Source: a virus
Virus record (IMG/VR): IMGVR_UViG_3300017764_000041
Span: 1 to 32,786 of that record
Length of the DNA: 32,786 bases
Direction: 5' to 3' (one strand)
In this document: in pieces, positions 15,889 through 23,103 of the stretch
Position numbering within the stretch: position 1 is the first letter of the stretch
How the letters are laid out: each line of letters opens with the position of its first letter
The notes under the pieces: model-generated
Databases searched by the model: none
What the model saw: only the letters and a program-made list of their open reading frames with translations
Told to the model about the DNA's origin: nothing
Made by a program: the position numbers and the translations under genes

Positions 15889-17434
15889 TTGTTCCTCCTT
15901 GTTGTTGCATTACTTGTTGCATTTGCTGTACTACTTGTTGTTGTTCAGCTGCATCTCTAATTAGTTTTTCAGGAAGGTTCATTTTTTCTGCCAAGTACCT
16001 AGCTACTTCTTCTTGTTTTACAATAAGATTAAGTACTTGTGGTCCAAATGTTTGACCTAGCGTTGCGTTGAATCTGTTTACATCTGCAATATCTTGCTCG
16101 TTTTGTGCTCTAGACAATGGTGATTCTGGAACAATTTTTATTTCTTTGTTATTCAAAGAAGGTAATTCTATTCTGCCTTGTTTCTTTAAAATATAAATAA
16201 CACGTCTAATTAATGGCATAATAAATTCTGATTGTAATCTTCCAAATGAAGATCCAATCTGTCTAGATAAATCTGCCATTCTTTCTGCTACTTCAGTAGC
16301 TGACATTGGTGTACCTTTGGTTGGACCTAATGTTTCCATGTATAATGCTTTACGAATATTCTGCCTCATATCATCTAATACTAACTGTGCAACATCAAAT
16401 CTACCTGCTCCATTAATAGGAACTAGTCCTCTAGATCCAGGAGCTACTGGAATAATTGTGCCAGGCACTAATGAAATGTTATCTGGATTAATAACTCCAT
16501 CATCTTCTAGTTGATAAATACCAGATATATTCATCTGTGCATTTTCTAAAATTAATTCGATAGTTAAGTTTGTAGTCTTGATAGCAGACATAGCATTAAA
16601 TACTGGACCACGACCATATACTTCACCACTAGCTTTATTCCATCTAAATGTAATAAATGGATTAGAACCTTGTCCTTCAAAAGTATCTTCAAGAATAACT
16701 GCTTCCATATCTTTTACACATACTACATAATCATAAACTTCTTTATTTGGATCTTTATAGTTTCTCATTGTACCTTCGATTACAGTACACTTGACATCTG
16801 GATCATTTAAAATCTTATCTTCTATATCTTCAAAGTTTCCATCTGGATATAAAACTTTTAAATCACCTAATCTGATATTTCTTTTTCTATAAATACAATC
16901 TACTCTATTATCTGGACCTGTATTTAAATATACATGAGGTAATGGTATAGAATTAAATACTACTGGATTAGTTGATGTACCTTCATTCACTAACATTACA
17001 CCTGTACCAATAGCTAAATCCATAAATGATTCATGCACTTCTTGATTAAAGTTAGATGAATGTAATATCTCAAATATATAATTAGTTATTTCATCTAACT
17101 GTGCATCTATCTGTGGTGCTATTTGTGGAGGTATTTCTATACCTGCTTTTAAATTAATCCATCTTCCAAATGTAGGAGTGATACCTGCTTGTAGTCTTGA
17201 AGCAAACTCTTGAATACCTACAACAGCTGTTTCATCAAAGATTCTATCTGTTCTTTTTTCTCCAGGAGCTTCTTCATAAAATGCTTCTCTACCTGGCATA
17301 GTATATTCATATGCTTCTTCAAACTTTGGAATCCAATGAGATTTTAATTGTTCTGATTGTGCAAACTTTTTCAAAAAAGATTTAGGATTCATTACTCCAG
17401 TATTTGGAGCAGATCTATAATTAAAACTGTACAT
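15857..17434 (-). CDS. Portal (head-tail connector, T7 gp8-like)
   Basis: The protein has 525 residues, the usual size of gp8-type portals. Typical parts are YTMPGREAFYEEAPGEKRTD near residue 45, QEFASRLQAGITPTFGRW near residues 75-92, and the C-terminal RMADLSRQIGSSFGRLQSEF helix region followed by a Gln-rich tail (QQQVVQQMQQVMQQQGG). It forms the twelve-subunit ring through which DNA is packaged and ejected. The gene lies after TerL in transcription order, with three small genes between. Confidence 0.93.
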   Translation of the reverse strand: MYSFNYRSAPNTGVMNPKSFLKKFAQSEQLKSHWIPKFEEAYEYTMPGREAFYEEAPGEKRTDRIFDETAVVGIQEFASRLQAGITPTFGRWINLKAGIEIPPQIAPQIDAQLDEITNYIFEILHSSNFNQEVHESFMDLAIGTGVMLVNEGTSTNPVVFNSIPLPHVYLNTGPDNRVDCIYRKRNIRLGDLKVLYPDGNFEDIEDKILNDPDVKCTVIEGTMRNYKDPNKEVYDYVVCVKDMEAVILEDTFEGQGSNPFITFRWNKASGEVYGRGPVFNAMSAIKTTNLTIELILENAQMNISGIYQLEDDGVINPDNISLVPGTIIPVAPGSRGLVPINGAGRFDVAQLVLDDMRQNIRKALYMETLGPTKGTPMSATEVAERMADLSRQIGSSFGRLQSEFIMPLIRRVIYILKKQGRIELPSLNNKEIKIVPESPLSRAQNEQDIADVNRFNATLGQTFGPQVLNLIVKQEEVARYLAEKMNLPEKLIRDAAEQQQVVQQMQQVMQQQGGTNELGAAPEQT

Positions 17435-18207
17435 TACTTAAATGTTCCACCAAATCCTCTACCCTTAACTGTAAGAAATGGTCTTTCATTACTAGATACG
17501 TTTCCAATACCATATCCAGCCAAAACTTTTTCTAGCCTTTTTTTTCTTTCATTATCTCTTATATTGCTTTCACTTTGTTCTATTGGTGCATTACTTGTAC
17601 TTGTATTATTACTACTATCATTTTTAAAAAAACTAGTTCCTCTTATCGCATTAAAAATAGCACCAACAGGTGATGCTTCTACTAATCCTGCTTTCCTAAC
17701 CATTGTTGGTGTATTAGATCCATCTATATATTCTAAAGTATTATATCCAGTTACAGCTCTAGAAATATCACCACCTAATTGTTTTAACGTAGGAGCGTTT
17801 GCAGTTAGTTGTGGGGTTTGTTTTGAAAGTATAGTTTCACCTTTTTCGTTTTTCATTCCTGTTCCAACAAAACTCATTCTTTCTACTCCATCAGGACCAG
17901 TAAATTTCTTACCACCTAACATTTCTCCTACTTCTTGAGTACGTAAATCTTTTGCATATTTTTCTACATTAGCTGGTCTACGATATTTAGAACCTATTTC
18001 ACCGATATTTTTACTAATAGCATTGAAAGATTTTCCTGTAGTTCTATTAATTGTTTCTGCTTGTTTTGTTGTAGCAGTAGCTAATCCAGTAGTTCCAGAC
18101 ATAGCCAAAGACTGACCTGGACCCATTCCATATACTTTTTTAGGTTTATTTTGATTTTTATTATTTCCTCCGCCGCCGCCTCCAGATGTTGGTTTACTTG
18201 ATCCCAT
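17434..18207 (-). CDS. Gly-rich, largely disordered protein upstream of portal
   Basis: The protein has 257 residues. It opens with a run of six glycines and a Lys/Asn-rich stretch, then GMGPGQSLAMSGTTGLATA, and is low in hydrophobic residues, so most of it is probably disordered. There is no membrane segment and no catalytic signature. The gene shares a base with both neighbours (TAATG). Position between TerL and portal suggests a minor virion or assembly protein. I do not recognise a family. Confidence 0.75.
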   Translation of the reverse strand: MGSSKPTSGGGGGGNNKNQNKPKKVYGMGPGQSLAMSGTTGLATATTKQAETINRTTGKSFNAISKNIGEIGSKYRRPANVEKYAKDLRTQEVGEMLGGKKFTGPDGVERMSFVGTGMKNEKGETILSKQTPQLTANAPTLKQLGGDISRAVTGYNTLEYIDGSNTPTMVRKAGLVEASPVGAIFNAIRGTSFFKNDSSNNTSTSNAPIEQSESNIRDNERKKRLEKVLAGYGIGNVSSNERPFLTVKGRGFGGTFK

Positions 18208-18419
18208 TATGTTTCTTGTCCTTCTGTAAAAAATCCAGCTCCACCAGCTCTTGAGAACAATGATCTATTACCGAGCTTACCTTCGATAAATCTTTTTTTT
18301 CTTTTAGCCATAGCTTCTTCTTGTTCTTTTTGTATACGTTCTTCCTCCATACGCTTTTCTTTTAACTGTCTTTCTAGCTCTGGATCAGGCTTATATTTTG
18401 GTGTTCTTAAAAATCCCAT
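18207..18419 (-). CDS. Small charged coiled-coil protein
   Basis: The protein has 70 residues. It begins MGFLRTPKYKPDPELERQLK and continues as a run of Glu, Lys and Arg with heptad spacing (about residues 13-42), then a Gly-rich end. A single helix or coiled coil is likely. It overlaps the upstream gene by 13 bases. Many podoviruses carry a similar small protein between terminase and portal; its role is unknown. Confidence 0.75.
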   Translation of the reverse strand: MGFLRTPKYKPDPELERQLKEKRMEEERIQKEQEEAMAKRKKRFIEGKLGNRSLFSRAGGAGFFTEGQET

Positions 18420-18814
18420 TGTTCACAACCATGTTTCTTTAAGTATTTATATAACTGAAAAGGGGTAATAATCAATCTATTTATTCCTAGAACTCTCATA
18501 ATAACAGTTACACAAGAATGTTCTCTCAACCATGCAGCTTGAAATAATCTCCACTTATGGCGAAATGTCTTGCATTTTAAAATAATACCACCATGTTGTT
18601 TTATATAGACCATCATCTGATCTACTTCAGTACCATCTATAATATTTAAATCTAATCTTCTATGTATGTGTTCTACTACTATCCATTTATCTTTTTTTGG
18701 AAAGTATGCAAAAGCACCACAATGTGCCATCCCATTTTTTCTGAACCTATGATACCACTCATGGTTAGGTGGATCATAAAAAAATACTAGCCATTCCTTC
18801 GGAAAATATCCCAC
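18407..18814 (-). CDS. Possible permuted papain-like enzyme next to terminase
   Basis: The protein has 135 residues. His31 lies in NGMAHCGAFAYF and Cys101 in EHSCVTVIMRVLGI, followed by ITPFQLYKYLKKHG. An early His and a late Cys before a Leu-Gly-Ile and a Thr-Pro-x-Gln-Leu-Tyr motif fit circularly permuted papain-like amidases or peptidases seen in phages. The residues are visible; the fold is inferred. If right, it could act in head maturation, cell-wall cleavage or host modification. The gene overlaps TerL by 28 bases. Confidence 0.65.
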   Translation of the reverse strand: MGYFPKEWLVFFYDPPNHEWYHRFRKNGMAHCGAFAYFPKKDKWIVVEHIHRRLDLNIIDGTEVDQMMVYIKQHGGIILKCKTFRHKWRLFQAAWLREHSCVTVIMRVLGINRLIITPFQLYKYLKKHGCEQWDF

Positions 18815-20310
18815 TTCTTCCTCCTATTCATTGAAGTACGATCAAATATATTCCAGTTCTTATAAGCATTAGATACTTGTGGTTTAGCTGGACCTACTGT
18901 TAATGATCTACCTTCTCCTGCACCTAGCATTAAATATTGTAATGCATCATGTACGTGTGAAAATTTATTCTTATTAGGTTTATCTTCATATCTTTCTCCA
19001 GATGTTTGTATTCTTCTGTAATGATATCCACCTAAGAATCCTTTACGTAGTGATTTACAAGTTTTATTTAATAAAAATCCTGCCTTACCATCTACCATTC
19101 TATTCAATGCAGTTTCAACAGATTCTATTCTTAGACCTACATCATTAGATGGTGCAGGAAATGCCTGGATGCCTTGTTGTCTAAGTATCTGAAAAGGAGT
19201 TGTTTCATCTGTTTGTGCTCTAAAATCTCCAGCTGGATCTCCAAATATTTTTAAATCTTTATCTGCACAGTGTTTAATTATCTCATGCTTTAATAATTCA
19301 CCAAACTTAACTGTACCAATATCAAAACAAACTAGTTCATGCAGTATCAACCATCTACCATCAGGTAGCTTTTGACCAAATACAGCAGAAGGTGTAAGAC
19401 CAAAGTCTAATCCAATATAAACTGTAGTAGGTGCAAATTCTATTTCATCATCTGCTATGTGTACATCTTCTCTAAATGAACCATATACTAGTTTACCATC
19501 TTCAATAGTTCCTAATTTATTTAAAACGTAAACATCAATCCAAGATTTACTTTTTCCTCTAATGATATTTGGATAGTAATTAGGTGTAACATTTTGGATA
19601 TTTTCTGCTGTATTATTAAGCTCATAACTTTTAATTTTATCATCTTCTTTTTTTTCTATCATGCCTGGAGGTTGTACAAAAAACTTCCAGTTGTCAGGCT
19701 TGACTAACATTAAGGATTCTTCTTGATTCATATGATCTGGTACAGGTACTTCACCAGACATAATGGACCACCAATGATCTTCATCAGGTGCATTAGTATC
19801 TGCTATAACACCATACCATGAAGGTCCACCATCTTTCATAGAAGGGAATCTACCTACACGCATAGTACACGCATCAACAATAGACTTAGGAATCTCTCTT
19901 GCTTCATTAATCCATACACCAGTTAATTCTAAAGACAATAATTTTTTAACATCTTCTGGTCTATCTAGTGCTAAGAATATAACTTCTAGCTCTACATCAC
20001 CTATATGAATGTTATGTGTAAAAGGAACTGAGTACATAAAGTTTCCAAAAGAATTTTCTGGAAACCAATCTAACCACGTTTTAATAGTTGTTGTTTTTAA
20101 TTGGGGATTTGTATTTCTTATTACTGCCCATCTAGATTTACGTTTACCATCTTCACTAGGCTTTTGTTTTAAGGCACGTCTAAATATTTCAATACAACAA
20201 GATACAGACTTCCCTGATCCTACTGGACCACGTACACCTCTAAAGAAGGAATCATCCTTCATAAAGGTTTTTATTGTTTCACCTGGAGCTTTGTAGTTGA
20301 GTTCTGTCAA
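18787..20310 (-). CDS. terL: Terminase large subunit
   Basis: The protein has 507 residues. The ATPase has a Walker A loop at residues 28-35 (GPVGSGKS), a Walker B strand with catalytic Glu at 131-137 (GVWINEA), and an Asn-rich coupling region after it. The C-terminal nuclease shows YIGLDFGLTPSA (Asp302), IFGDPAGD (Asp358) and HVHDALQYL near residue 470, the three acidic positions of an RNase H-like nuclease. It packages DNA into the prohead through the portal. The start is TTG at 20310, overlapping the TGA of the previous gene; no strong ribosome site is seen, so coupling is likely. An ATG at residue 17 would remove part of the region before Walker A but is less likely. Confidence 0.95.
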   Translation of the reverse strand: MTELNYKAPGETIKTFMKDDSFFRGVRGPVGSGKSVSCCIEIFRRALKQKPSEDGKRKSRWAVIRNTNPQLKTTTIKTWLDWFPENSFGNFMYSVPFTHNIHIGDVELEVIFLALDRPEDVKKLLSLELTGVWINEAREIPKSIVDACTMRVGRFPSMKDGGPSWYGVIADTNAPDEDHWWSIMSGEVPVPDHMNQEESLMLVKPDNWKFFVQPPGMIEKKEDDKIKSYELNNTAENIQNVTPNYYPNIIRGKSKSWIDVYVLNKLGTIEDGKLVYGSFREDVHIADDEIEFAPTTVYIGLDFGLTPSAVFGQKLPDGRWLILHELVCFDIGTVKFGELLKHEIIKHCADKDLKIFGDPAGDFRAQTDETTPFQILRQQGIQAFPAPSNDVGLRIESVETALNRMVDGKAGFLLNKTCKSLRKGFLGGYHYRRIQTSGERYEDKPNKNKFSHVHDALQYLMLGAGEGRSLTVGPAKPQVSNAYKNWNIFDRTSMNRRKKWDIFRRNG

Positions 20311-20498
20311 GCAATACCATTATCTACAGATTTTTTAATTAACTTGTAGATAGTTTCTGGTAGTAGAGATTCTATAAATTTATCGGCTTCATTATCCGAA
20401 AATCGTAAGTCTTTGGGATAATGTTTAAAATGTTCTTTCTTCACTATCTTACGAAGTCTTTGACGATCCTCGTAAGATAGCTCCTCTGCATACCTCAT
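20307..20498 (-). CDS. Small helical protein before TerL
   Basis: The protein has 63 residues, rich in Lys, Arg and Glu, and predicted helical throughout (RYAEELSYEDRQRLRKIVKK). No membrane segment or metal motif. Its TGA stop overlaps the TTG start of TerL, so it probably sets TerL translation. No family recognised; it may assist terminase, but this is inference from position. Confidence 0.7.
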   Translation of the reverse strand: MRYAEELSYEDRQRLRKIVKKEHFKHYPKDLRFSDNEADKFIESLLPETIYKLIKKSVDNGIA

Positions 20499-20500
20499 AT

Positions 20501-20611
20501 TTAATTAAATATTAATCCTAAGATTACTAAAGTAGGAATAGCACATACAAATATTTTACCTTTGTAATTAAGTCCATCCCATTTTCTTTTCATTTTTATT
20601 ATTAAATCCAT
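20501..20611 (-). CDS. 36-residue single-pass membrane peptide
   Basis: ATG at 20611, stop at 20503-20501. The first 19 residues are basic (IKMKRKWDGLNYKGK); residues 20-35 are hydrophobic (IFVCAIPTLVILGLIF), a clear membrane segment with the positive side expected in the cytoplasm. The ATG overlaps the upstream stop (TAATG), as in the surrounding tiny genes, which supports it being translated. Function unknown; a membrane peptide among packaging genes is unexpected. Confidence 0.6.
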   Translation of the reverse strand: MDLIIKMKRKWDGLNYKGKIFVCAIPTLVILGLIFN

Positions 20612-20781
20612 TATGCCCTTGCTTTCTTTTTAGCTGTTGCTGATAGATCTTTAAAGTGAACTATAGGTTTACTTGATGCAGTATGTGATTTGCCTGTATG
20701 TAGTTTACCATTAGGCATTTTATGATATGCACCTTTATGCTCAGTTCCATTTTTAAAGTAATGTTTTTGATTAGCACCCAT
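20611..20781 (-). CDS. Tiny basic His/Lys-rich protein
   Basis: ATG at 20781, stop at 20613-20611; 56 residues. It is rich in Lys and His (KHYFKNGTEHKGAYHKMPNG near the start) and ends in a cluster of Lys and Arg. Such a short basic peptide could bind nucleic acid. Start and stop overlap both neighbours by one base (TAATG). No family recognised. Confidence 0.65.
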   Translation of the reverse strand: MGANQKHYFKNGTEHKGAYHKMPNGKLHTGKSHTASSKPIVHFKDLSATAKKKARA

Positions 20782-20891
20782 TACTTTTTCTTTTTACTAG
20801 CCATAATCTTTTTCTTCAAAGCAGGTGGTAATTTATTTTGTTTACCCTTTAACTTTTTAGATCCAGCGGCAGGTTTTTTCATTCCATACAT
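20781..20891 (-). CDS. Tiny Lys-rich protein
   Basis: ATG at 20891, stop at 20783-20781; 36 residues, of which about 15 are Lys (ends IMASKKKK). A GGAGGG ribosome site lies seven bases before the ATG, one of the best in the late unit, and supports translation. A second in-frame ATG at 20882 would give a 33-residue form. It is probably a nucleic-acid-binding peptide, perhaps carried in the head with DNA; that role is inference. Confidence 0.65.
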   Translation of the reverse strand: MYGMKKPAAGSKKLKGKQNKLPPALKKKIMASKKKK

Positions 20892-21133
20892 TATGATACC
20901 CTCCTAAAAGGTTTTGTTTTAGCAGATATAGATTTAGGTTGTCTAACAAATTGTTTCCCACTCTTACTGCCTTTTCTCTTAGCTCTAGTTGTAGCTGCAT
21001 ATTCACTAGCAGTCAATGACTTGATCGCAGCTTCAGGTAAGTAGCGTTCACCTGTTTTTCCAGATGGCTTTCCAGATTTGGTTCTCCATTTCTGTTTAGT
21101 CCATGCTTTCAAACTTCTTTGTGGCTTCTTCAC
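20891..21133 (-). CDS. Small basic protein, TGERYLP family
   Basis: The protein has 80 residues and is very basic. The core SGKTGERYLPEAAIKSL, then EYAATTRAKR and GKQFVRQPKSI, is a pattern I recall from small phage and algal-virus proteins (I believe DUF5872). The start codon is GTG overlapping the TGA of the upstream gene (GTGA). In proteins I recall, this half and the half encoded just upstream are joined in one chain; here they are two genes. Function unknown; DNA or RNA binding is likely from charge. Confidence 0.75.
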   Translation of the reverse strand: MKKPQRSLKAWTKQKWRTKSGKPSGKTGERYLPEAAIKSLTASEYAATTRAKRKGSKSGKQFVRQPKSISAKTKPFRRVS

Positions 21134-21306
21134 CGATATCCACCACCTTTGGATTTATAAGCCTTAGCTAACATTTGTGCCTTCCTCGCACTCCATTGTC
21201 CAGGATTTCCTCCTTTTCCTCCAGCTTTAATACGATTAAATAAACTTTTTCTCATTCCAGGCTTAGTATAATTACCAGCCTCATTGACTCTACTCTTTTT
21301 TACCAT
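21130..21306 (-). CDS. Small basic protein with GGNPGQWSARKAQ motif
   Basis: ATG at 21306, TGA at 21132-21130; 58 residues. The core KAGGKGGNPGQWSARKAQ (residues 27-44) followed by KSKGGGYR matches a motif that, as I remember it, is fused upstream of the TGERYLP part in longer viral proteins. It overlaps the upstream gene by seven bases (ATGGTAA) and the downstream gene by four (GTGA). The conserved core and tight coupling support it as real. Role unknown. Confidence 0.75.
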   Translation of the reverse strand: MVKKSRVNEAGNYTKPGMRKSLFNRIKAGGKGGNPGQWSARKAQMLAKAYKSKGGGYR

Positions 21307-21581
21307 TTTGATTTATTAGCCCAGAACGCAGCTGACATCTTTCCTTTTGCTATATTTTTTCGATGTCTAGCCTTAAATGATTTTCTTTTCATCTTCATTC
21401 TCTTTGACTCTCCTGATTTAGGCTTACCAGCTGTACTAGCTCCCTGTTCACCATATCTAATAGTCTTGACCTTAGATCCTTCTTTAGCGACTACGACATG
21501 AGATTTTTTAGGGTGTCCTGGAGTTCTTTTAGGTTTGTTGTAACCAGATACACCTATTCGTTTTAATAAACTCTGGCTCAT
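21300..21581 (-). CDS. Small basic conserved phage protein (DUF6321-like)
   Basis: The protein has 93 residues, highly basic. It carries GVSGYNKPKRTPGHPKKSH, then VKTIRYGEQGASTAGKPK, and ends with KSFKARHRKNIAKGKMSAAF followed by WANK. I recall this layout from small proteins of cyanophages and other marine phages (probably DUF6321). The chemistry suggests nucleic-acid binding. The stop overlaps the next start by seven bases. Family number is from memory and should be treated as tentative. Confidence 0.75.
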   Translation of the reverse strand: MSQSLLKRIGVSGYNKPKRTPGHPKKSHVVVAKEGSKVKTIRYGEQGASTAGKPKSGESKRMKMKRKSFKARHRKNIAKGKMSAAFWANKSKW

Positions 21582-21808
21582 TTAAATTTACGATTTTGTG
21601 GTTTATTTACTTTCTTCAAAGCATTTATTGCTTTCTTCTGATCTTTATTAAACAATGAGAATGTAAAGATAGCTTTACCAGTTTTGTTATTAAACAAAGA
21701 AAAAGATACTAGATCTTTCTTGTTACCTTTGCCAGGAGGTCCATCATTTAATAATTTCTTTACAGCTTTACTATGTAGAACTTTTGATTCTGTTTTATCT
21801 GTAGACAT
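21578..21808 (-). CDS. Small Lys-rich protein with internal SFSLFN repeat
   Basis: The protein has 76 residues. Two copies of a short motif, SFSLFNNKTGKA and TFSLFNKDQKKA, lie side by side in the middle (about residues 35-60), so the core may be a duplicated beta-hairpin. The rest is Lys/Asn-rich. The stop region overlaps the start of the next gene by four bases. No family recognised. Clustered with several other small basic late proteins. Confidence 0.65.
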   Translation of the reverse strand: MSTDKTESKVLHSKAVKKLLNDGPPGKGNKKDLVSFSLFNNKTGKAIFTFSLFNKDQKKAINALKKVNKPQNRKFK

Positions 21809-21814
21809 AGATGC

Positions 21815-22165
21815 TTATTTTATACTAATTAATAAATTACTAGGATCTTTTACTGCAGATAATATATTATTAGCAAACTTCTTAATACTATTATGAATCT
21901 TTTTTACACCAATAGTATTGAAATTATCCTCATTCATCATCATAGCTTTAAAACCTAAAGCACCAGTATCTTTAAGAAATGAATTCTTTAATGTAGATTT
22001 ATTATAACCTATCTCTTTAAATGTATTAACTTGTTTATCAGATAAACTAGACCAATACTTATTAAAAACTTCATTATCTTCCATTAACCTTGTTAATTCT
22101 CTTAGTTTTAATTTTTGTGATGTGTTCTTTGCACCTGGCAACATTGATTGTTTTGTTTTAACCAT
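21815..22165 (-). CDS. Helical basic protein of unknown function
   Basis: The protein has 116 residues, Lys/Asn/Ser-rich and predicted helical, with no membrane segment or catalytic motif. There is no evident ribosome site before the ATG at 22165; the 30 bases upstream include a ten-base A/T run (22181-22190). Placed between TerS and the small basic cluster, it may help packaging. No family recognised. Confidence 0.65.
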   Translation of the reverse strand: MVKTKQSMLPGAKNTSQKLKLRELTRLMEDNEVFNKYWSSLSDKQVNTFKEIGYNKSTLKNSFLKDTGALGFKAMMMNEDNFNTIGVKKIHNSIKKFANNILSAVKDPSNLLISIK

Positions 22166-22195
22166 AGGCGTACTTTACCCAAAAAAAAAATATAT

Positions 22196-22423
22196 TCAAC
22201 GCTGTTTGTAATGTTCATAGCATAGGAAGTAATAACTACCTATCTCGTTCTTGATATGAAACGGAGCGAACTCCCCACACTCACAACAACGACAATACTT
22301 AATGTGTTCTTTATGTGTCCAGTTTAGTATTTGTAACTGATTGTAACTCGGACCTTTTTCGCTAATAATGTGAGTAGAGGACCTTTCTCTATGCTGTCGC
22401 TCCTGTTTTCTAACCCCCCTCAT
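22196..22423 (-). CDS. Small zinc-finger-like protein beside TerS
   Basis: The protein has 75 residues. The C-terminal half has HIKYCRCCECGEFAPFHI and then FLCYEHY, giving a cluster of Cys (C-x2-C and nearby Cys and His) that could bind one zinc ion. The N-terminus is Arg/Gln-rich. The ATG directly follows the TerS stop codon (TAGATG), so translation is coupled. Base composition is G+C-richer than most of the genome, like TerS. Likely a nucleic-acid-binding partner of packaging; role inferred. Confidence 0.7.
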   Translation of the reverse strand: MRGVRKQERQHRERSSTHIISEKGPSYNQLQILNWTHKEHIKYCRCCECGEFAPFHIKNEIGSYYFLCYEHYKQR

Positions 22424-22807
22424 CTAATCTAGGTCTATCTTGATCGAGAGGTTTCCTCCTACACTGTGCTGTACCTTATCAGGAGCTTTGAACCCACTCC
22501 TATCTAGTATGTCCTTACTGGCTTCTAGCTTCACGTAATCGGACTTCGCTTCCTGCGCAAGTCTAACGATTGTCTTGACTGCTGGGATTGCACCTACCAG
22601 TCCTATCTCAGCTACACGTGAGCGGTAGTACTCTTGTACCTTTGGAAGTCGTAGCGTCTTACTAGCAGTTACTCTACCAGATTCTCCCTTTGCATATCCA
22701 GCTATTTGACTAGCTTTTGCTACGGAGCAACCTTCTGCTACGAGGGTATCAATCAACTTGCGTTGCTTATGTGTAAGTCCGTCAGTTCCTTTTATTTGAC
22801 TGCCCAT
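22424..22807 (-). CDS. terS: Terminase small subunit (probable)
   Basis: The protein has 127 residues. An N-terminal helix-turn-helix-like part (LTHKQRKLIDTLVAEGCSVA followed by KASQIAGY) is followed by a helical oligomerisation region and a short hydrophobic tail (NLSIKIDLD), the usual architecture of small terminase subunits that recognise viral DNA. It is the first gene of the late unit and sits upstream of TerL, although about a dozen small genes intervene. G+C is high: 143 of 300 bases in 22441-22740 by hand count. No ribosome site precedes the ATG, so the message may be leaderless or have a very short leader. Confidence 0.75.
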   Translation of the reverse strand: MGSQIKGTDGLTHKQRKLIDTLVAEGCSVAKASQIAGYAKGESGRVTASKTLRLPKVQEYYRSRVAEIGLVGAIPAVKTIVRLAQEAKSDYVKLEASKDILDRSGFKAPDKVQHSVGGNLSIKIDLD

Positions 22808-22829
22808 AACGATAGATACCTTGCTACGG

Positions 22830-22857
22830 TTTATGTTGTCAAGTAAAAAATTGTAAA
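22830..22857 (-). promoter_or_regulatory. Candidate late promoter upstream of TerS
   Basis: On the minus strand TTTACA (22857-22852) and CATAAA (22835-22830) are 16 bases apart. A consensus TTGACA also lies at 22842-22837, 18 bases before TATCTA, which would start a leaderless message near the ATG. Either would be read by a host sigma-70-type polymerase. The -10 boxes are only fair. Confidence 0.45.
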
Positions 22858-22859
22858 CA

Positions 22860-22869
22860 AACGAGAGAT
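22860..22869 (+). repeat. Direct repeat AACGAGAGAT, copy 1
   Basis: Ten bases repeated at 23237-23246, near the other edge of the control region. Each copy also forms one arm of a hairpin. They could be protein-binding sites. Confidence 0.6.
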
Positions 22870-22883
22870 GTTCCCTCTCTCGT
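22861..22883. promoter_or_regulatory. Eight-base-pair inverted repeat near the late promoter
   Basis: ACGAGAGA and TCTCTCGT flank a seven-base loop. The repeat lies immediately upstream of the minus-strand promoter candidate, where an operator or activator site would be expected. Confidence 0.6.
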
Positions 22884-22917
22884 GCTCTCTCCCCCTAGAA
22901 CGTAGACTGTTTAATGG

Positions 22918-23024
22918 ATCAAACGATTGACCTATGTCTTTTCTATTACCTCAGTCAGCTATGGCGATAGCCTCCTTCGTGTCCTCTATATCTCATATAG
23001 CCACAGGCAACCCAATCGTTTGAT
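22918..23024. promoter_or_regulatory. Large stem with two internal hairpins
   Basis: ATCAAACGATTG (22918-22929) is the exact inverse complement of 23013-23024. The 83 bases between hold hairpins at 22958-22971 (GCTAT, GGCG loop, ATAGC) and 22986-23000 (CTATAT, CTC loop, ATATAG). Together they could form a branched fold, either as RNA or as single-stranded DNA. A flanking G-T pair extends the stem on the plus strand only. Confidence 0.65.
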
Positions 23025-23039
23025 TTACTCTCTCTCGAT

Positions 23040-23096
23040 AATGCTCCATTCGTGGCGACAGCATTGAGGGGGTATCAGCGTGGTACACGCCACGAA
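23040..23096 (+). promoter_or_regulatory. Possible pseudoknot with a competing hairpin
   Basis: Stem one pairs AATGCT (23040-23045) with AGCATT (23060-23065). Its loop contains TTCGTGGCG (23049-23057), which is the inverse complement of CGCCACGAA (23088-23096): the topology of an H-type pseudoknot. A small hairpin (GCGTG 23078-23082 with CACGC 23086-23090) uses some of the same bases, so two folds are mutually exclusive. This is direct base matching; the biological fold is untested. Confidence 0.55.
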
Positions 23097-23103
23097 CTAC
23101 CAG

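Noticed and set aside
22181-22190. Run of ten A (T on the minus strand) as a possible terminator after the zinc-finger gene
   Set aside because: There is no clear G+C-rich hairpin directly upstream on the minus strand.
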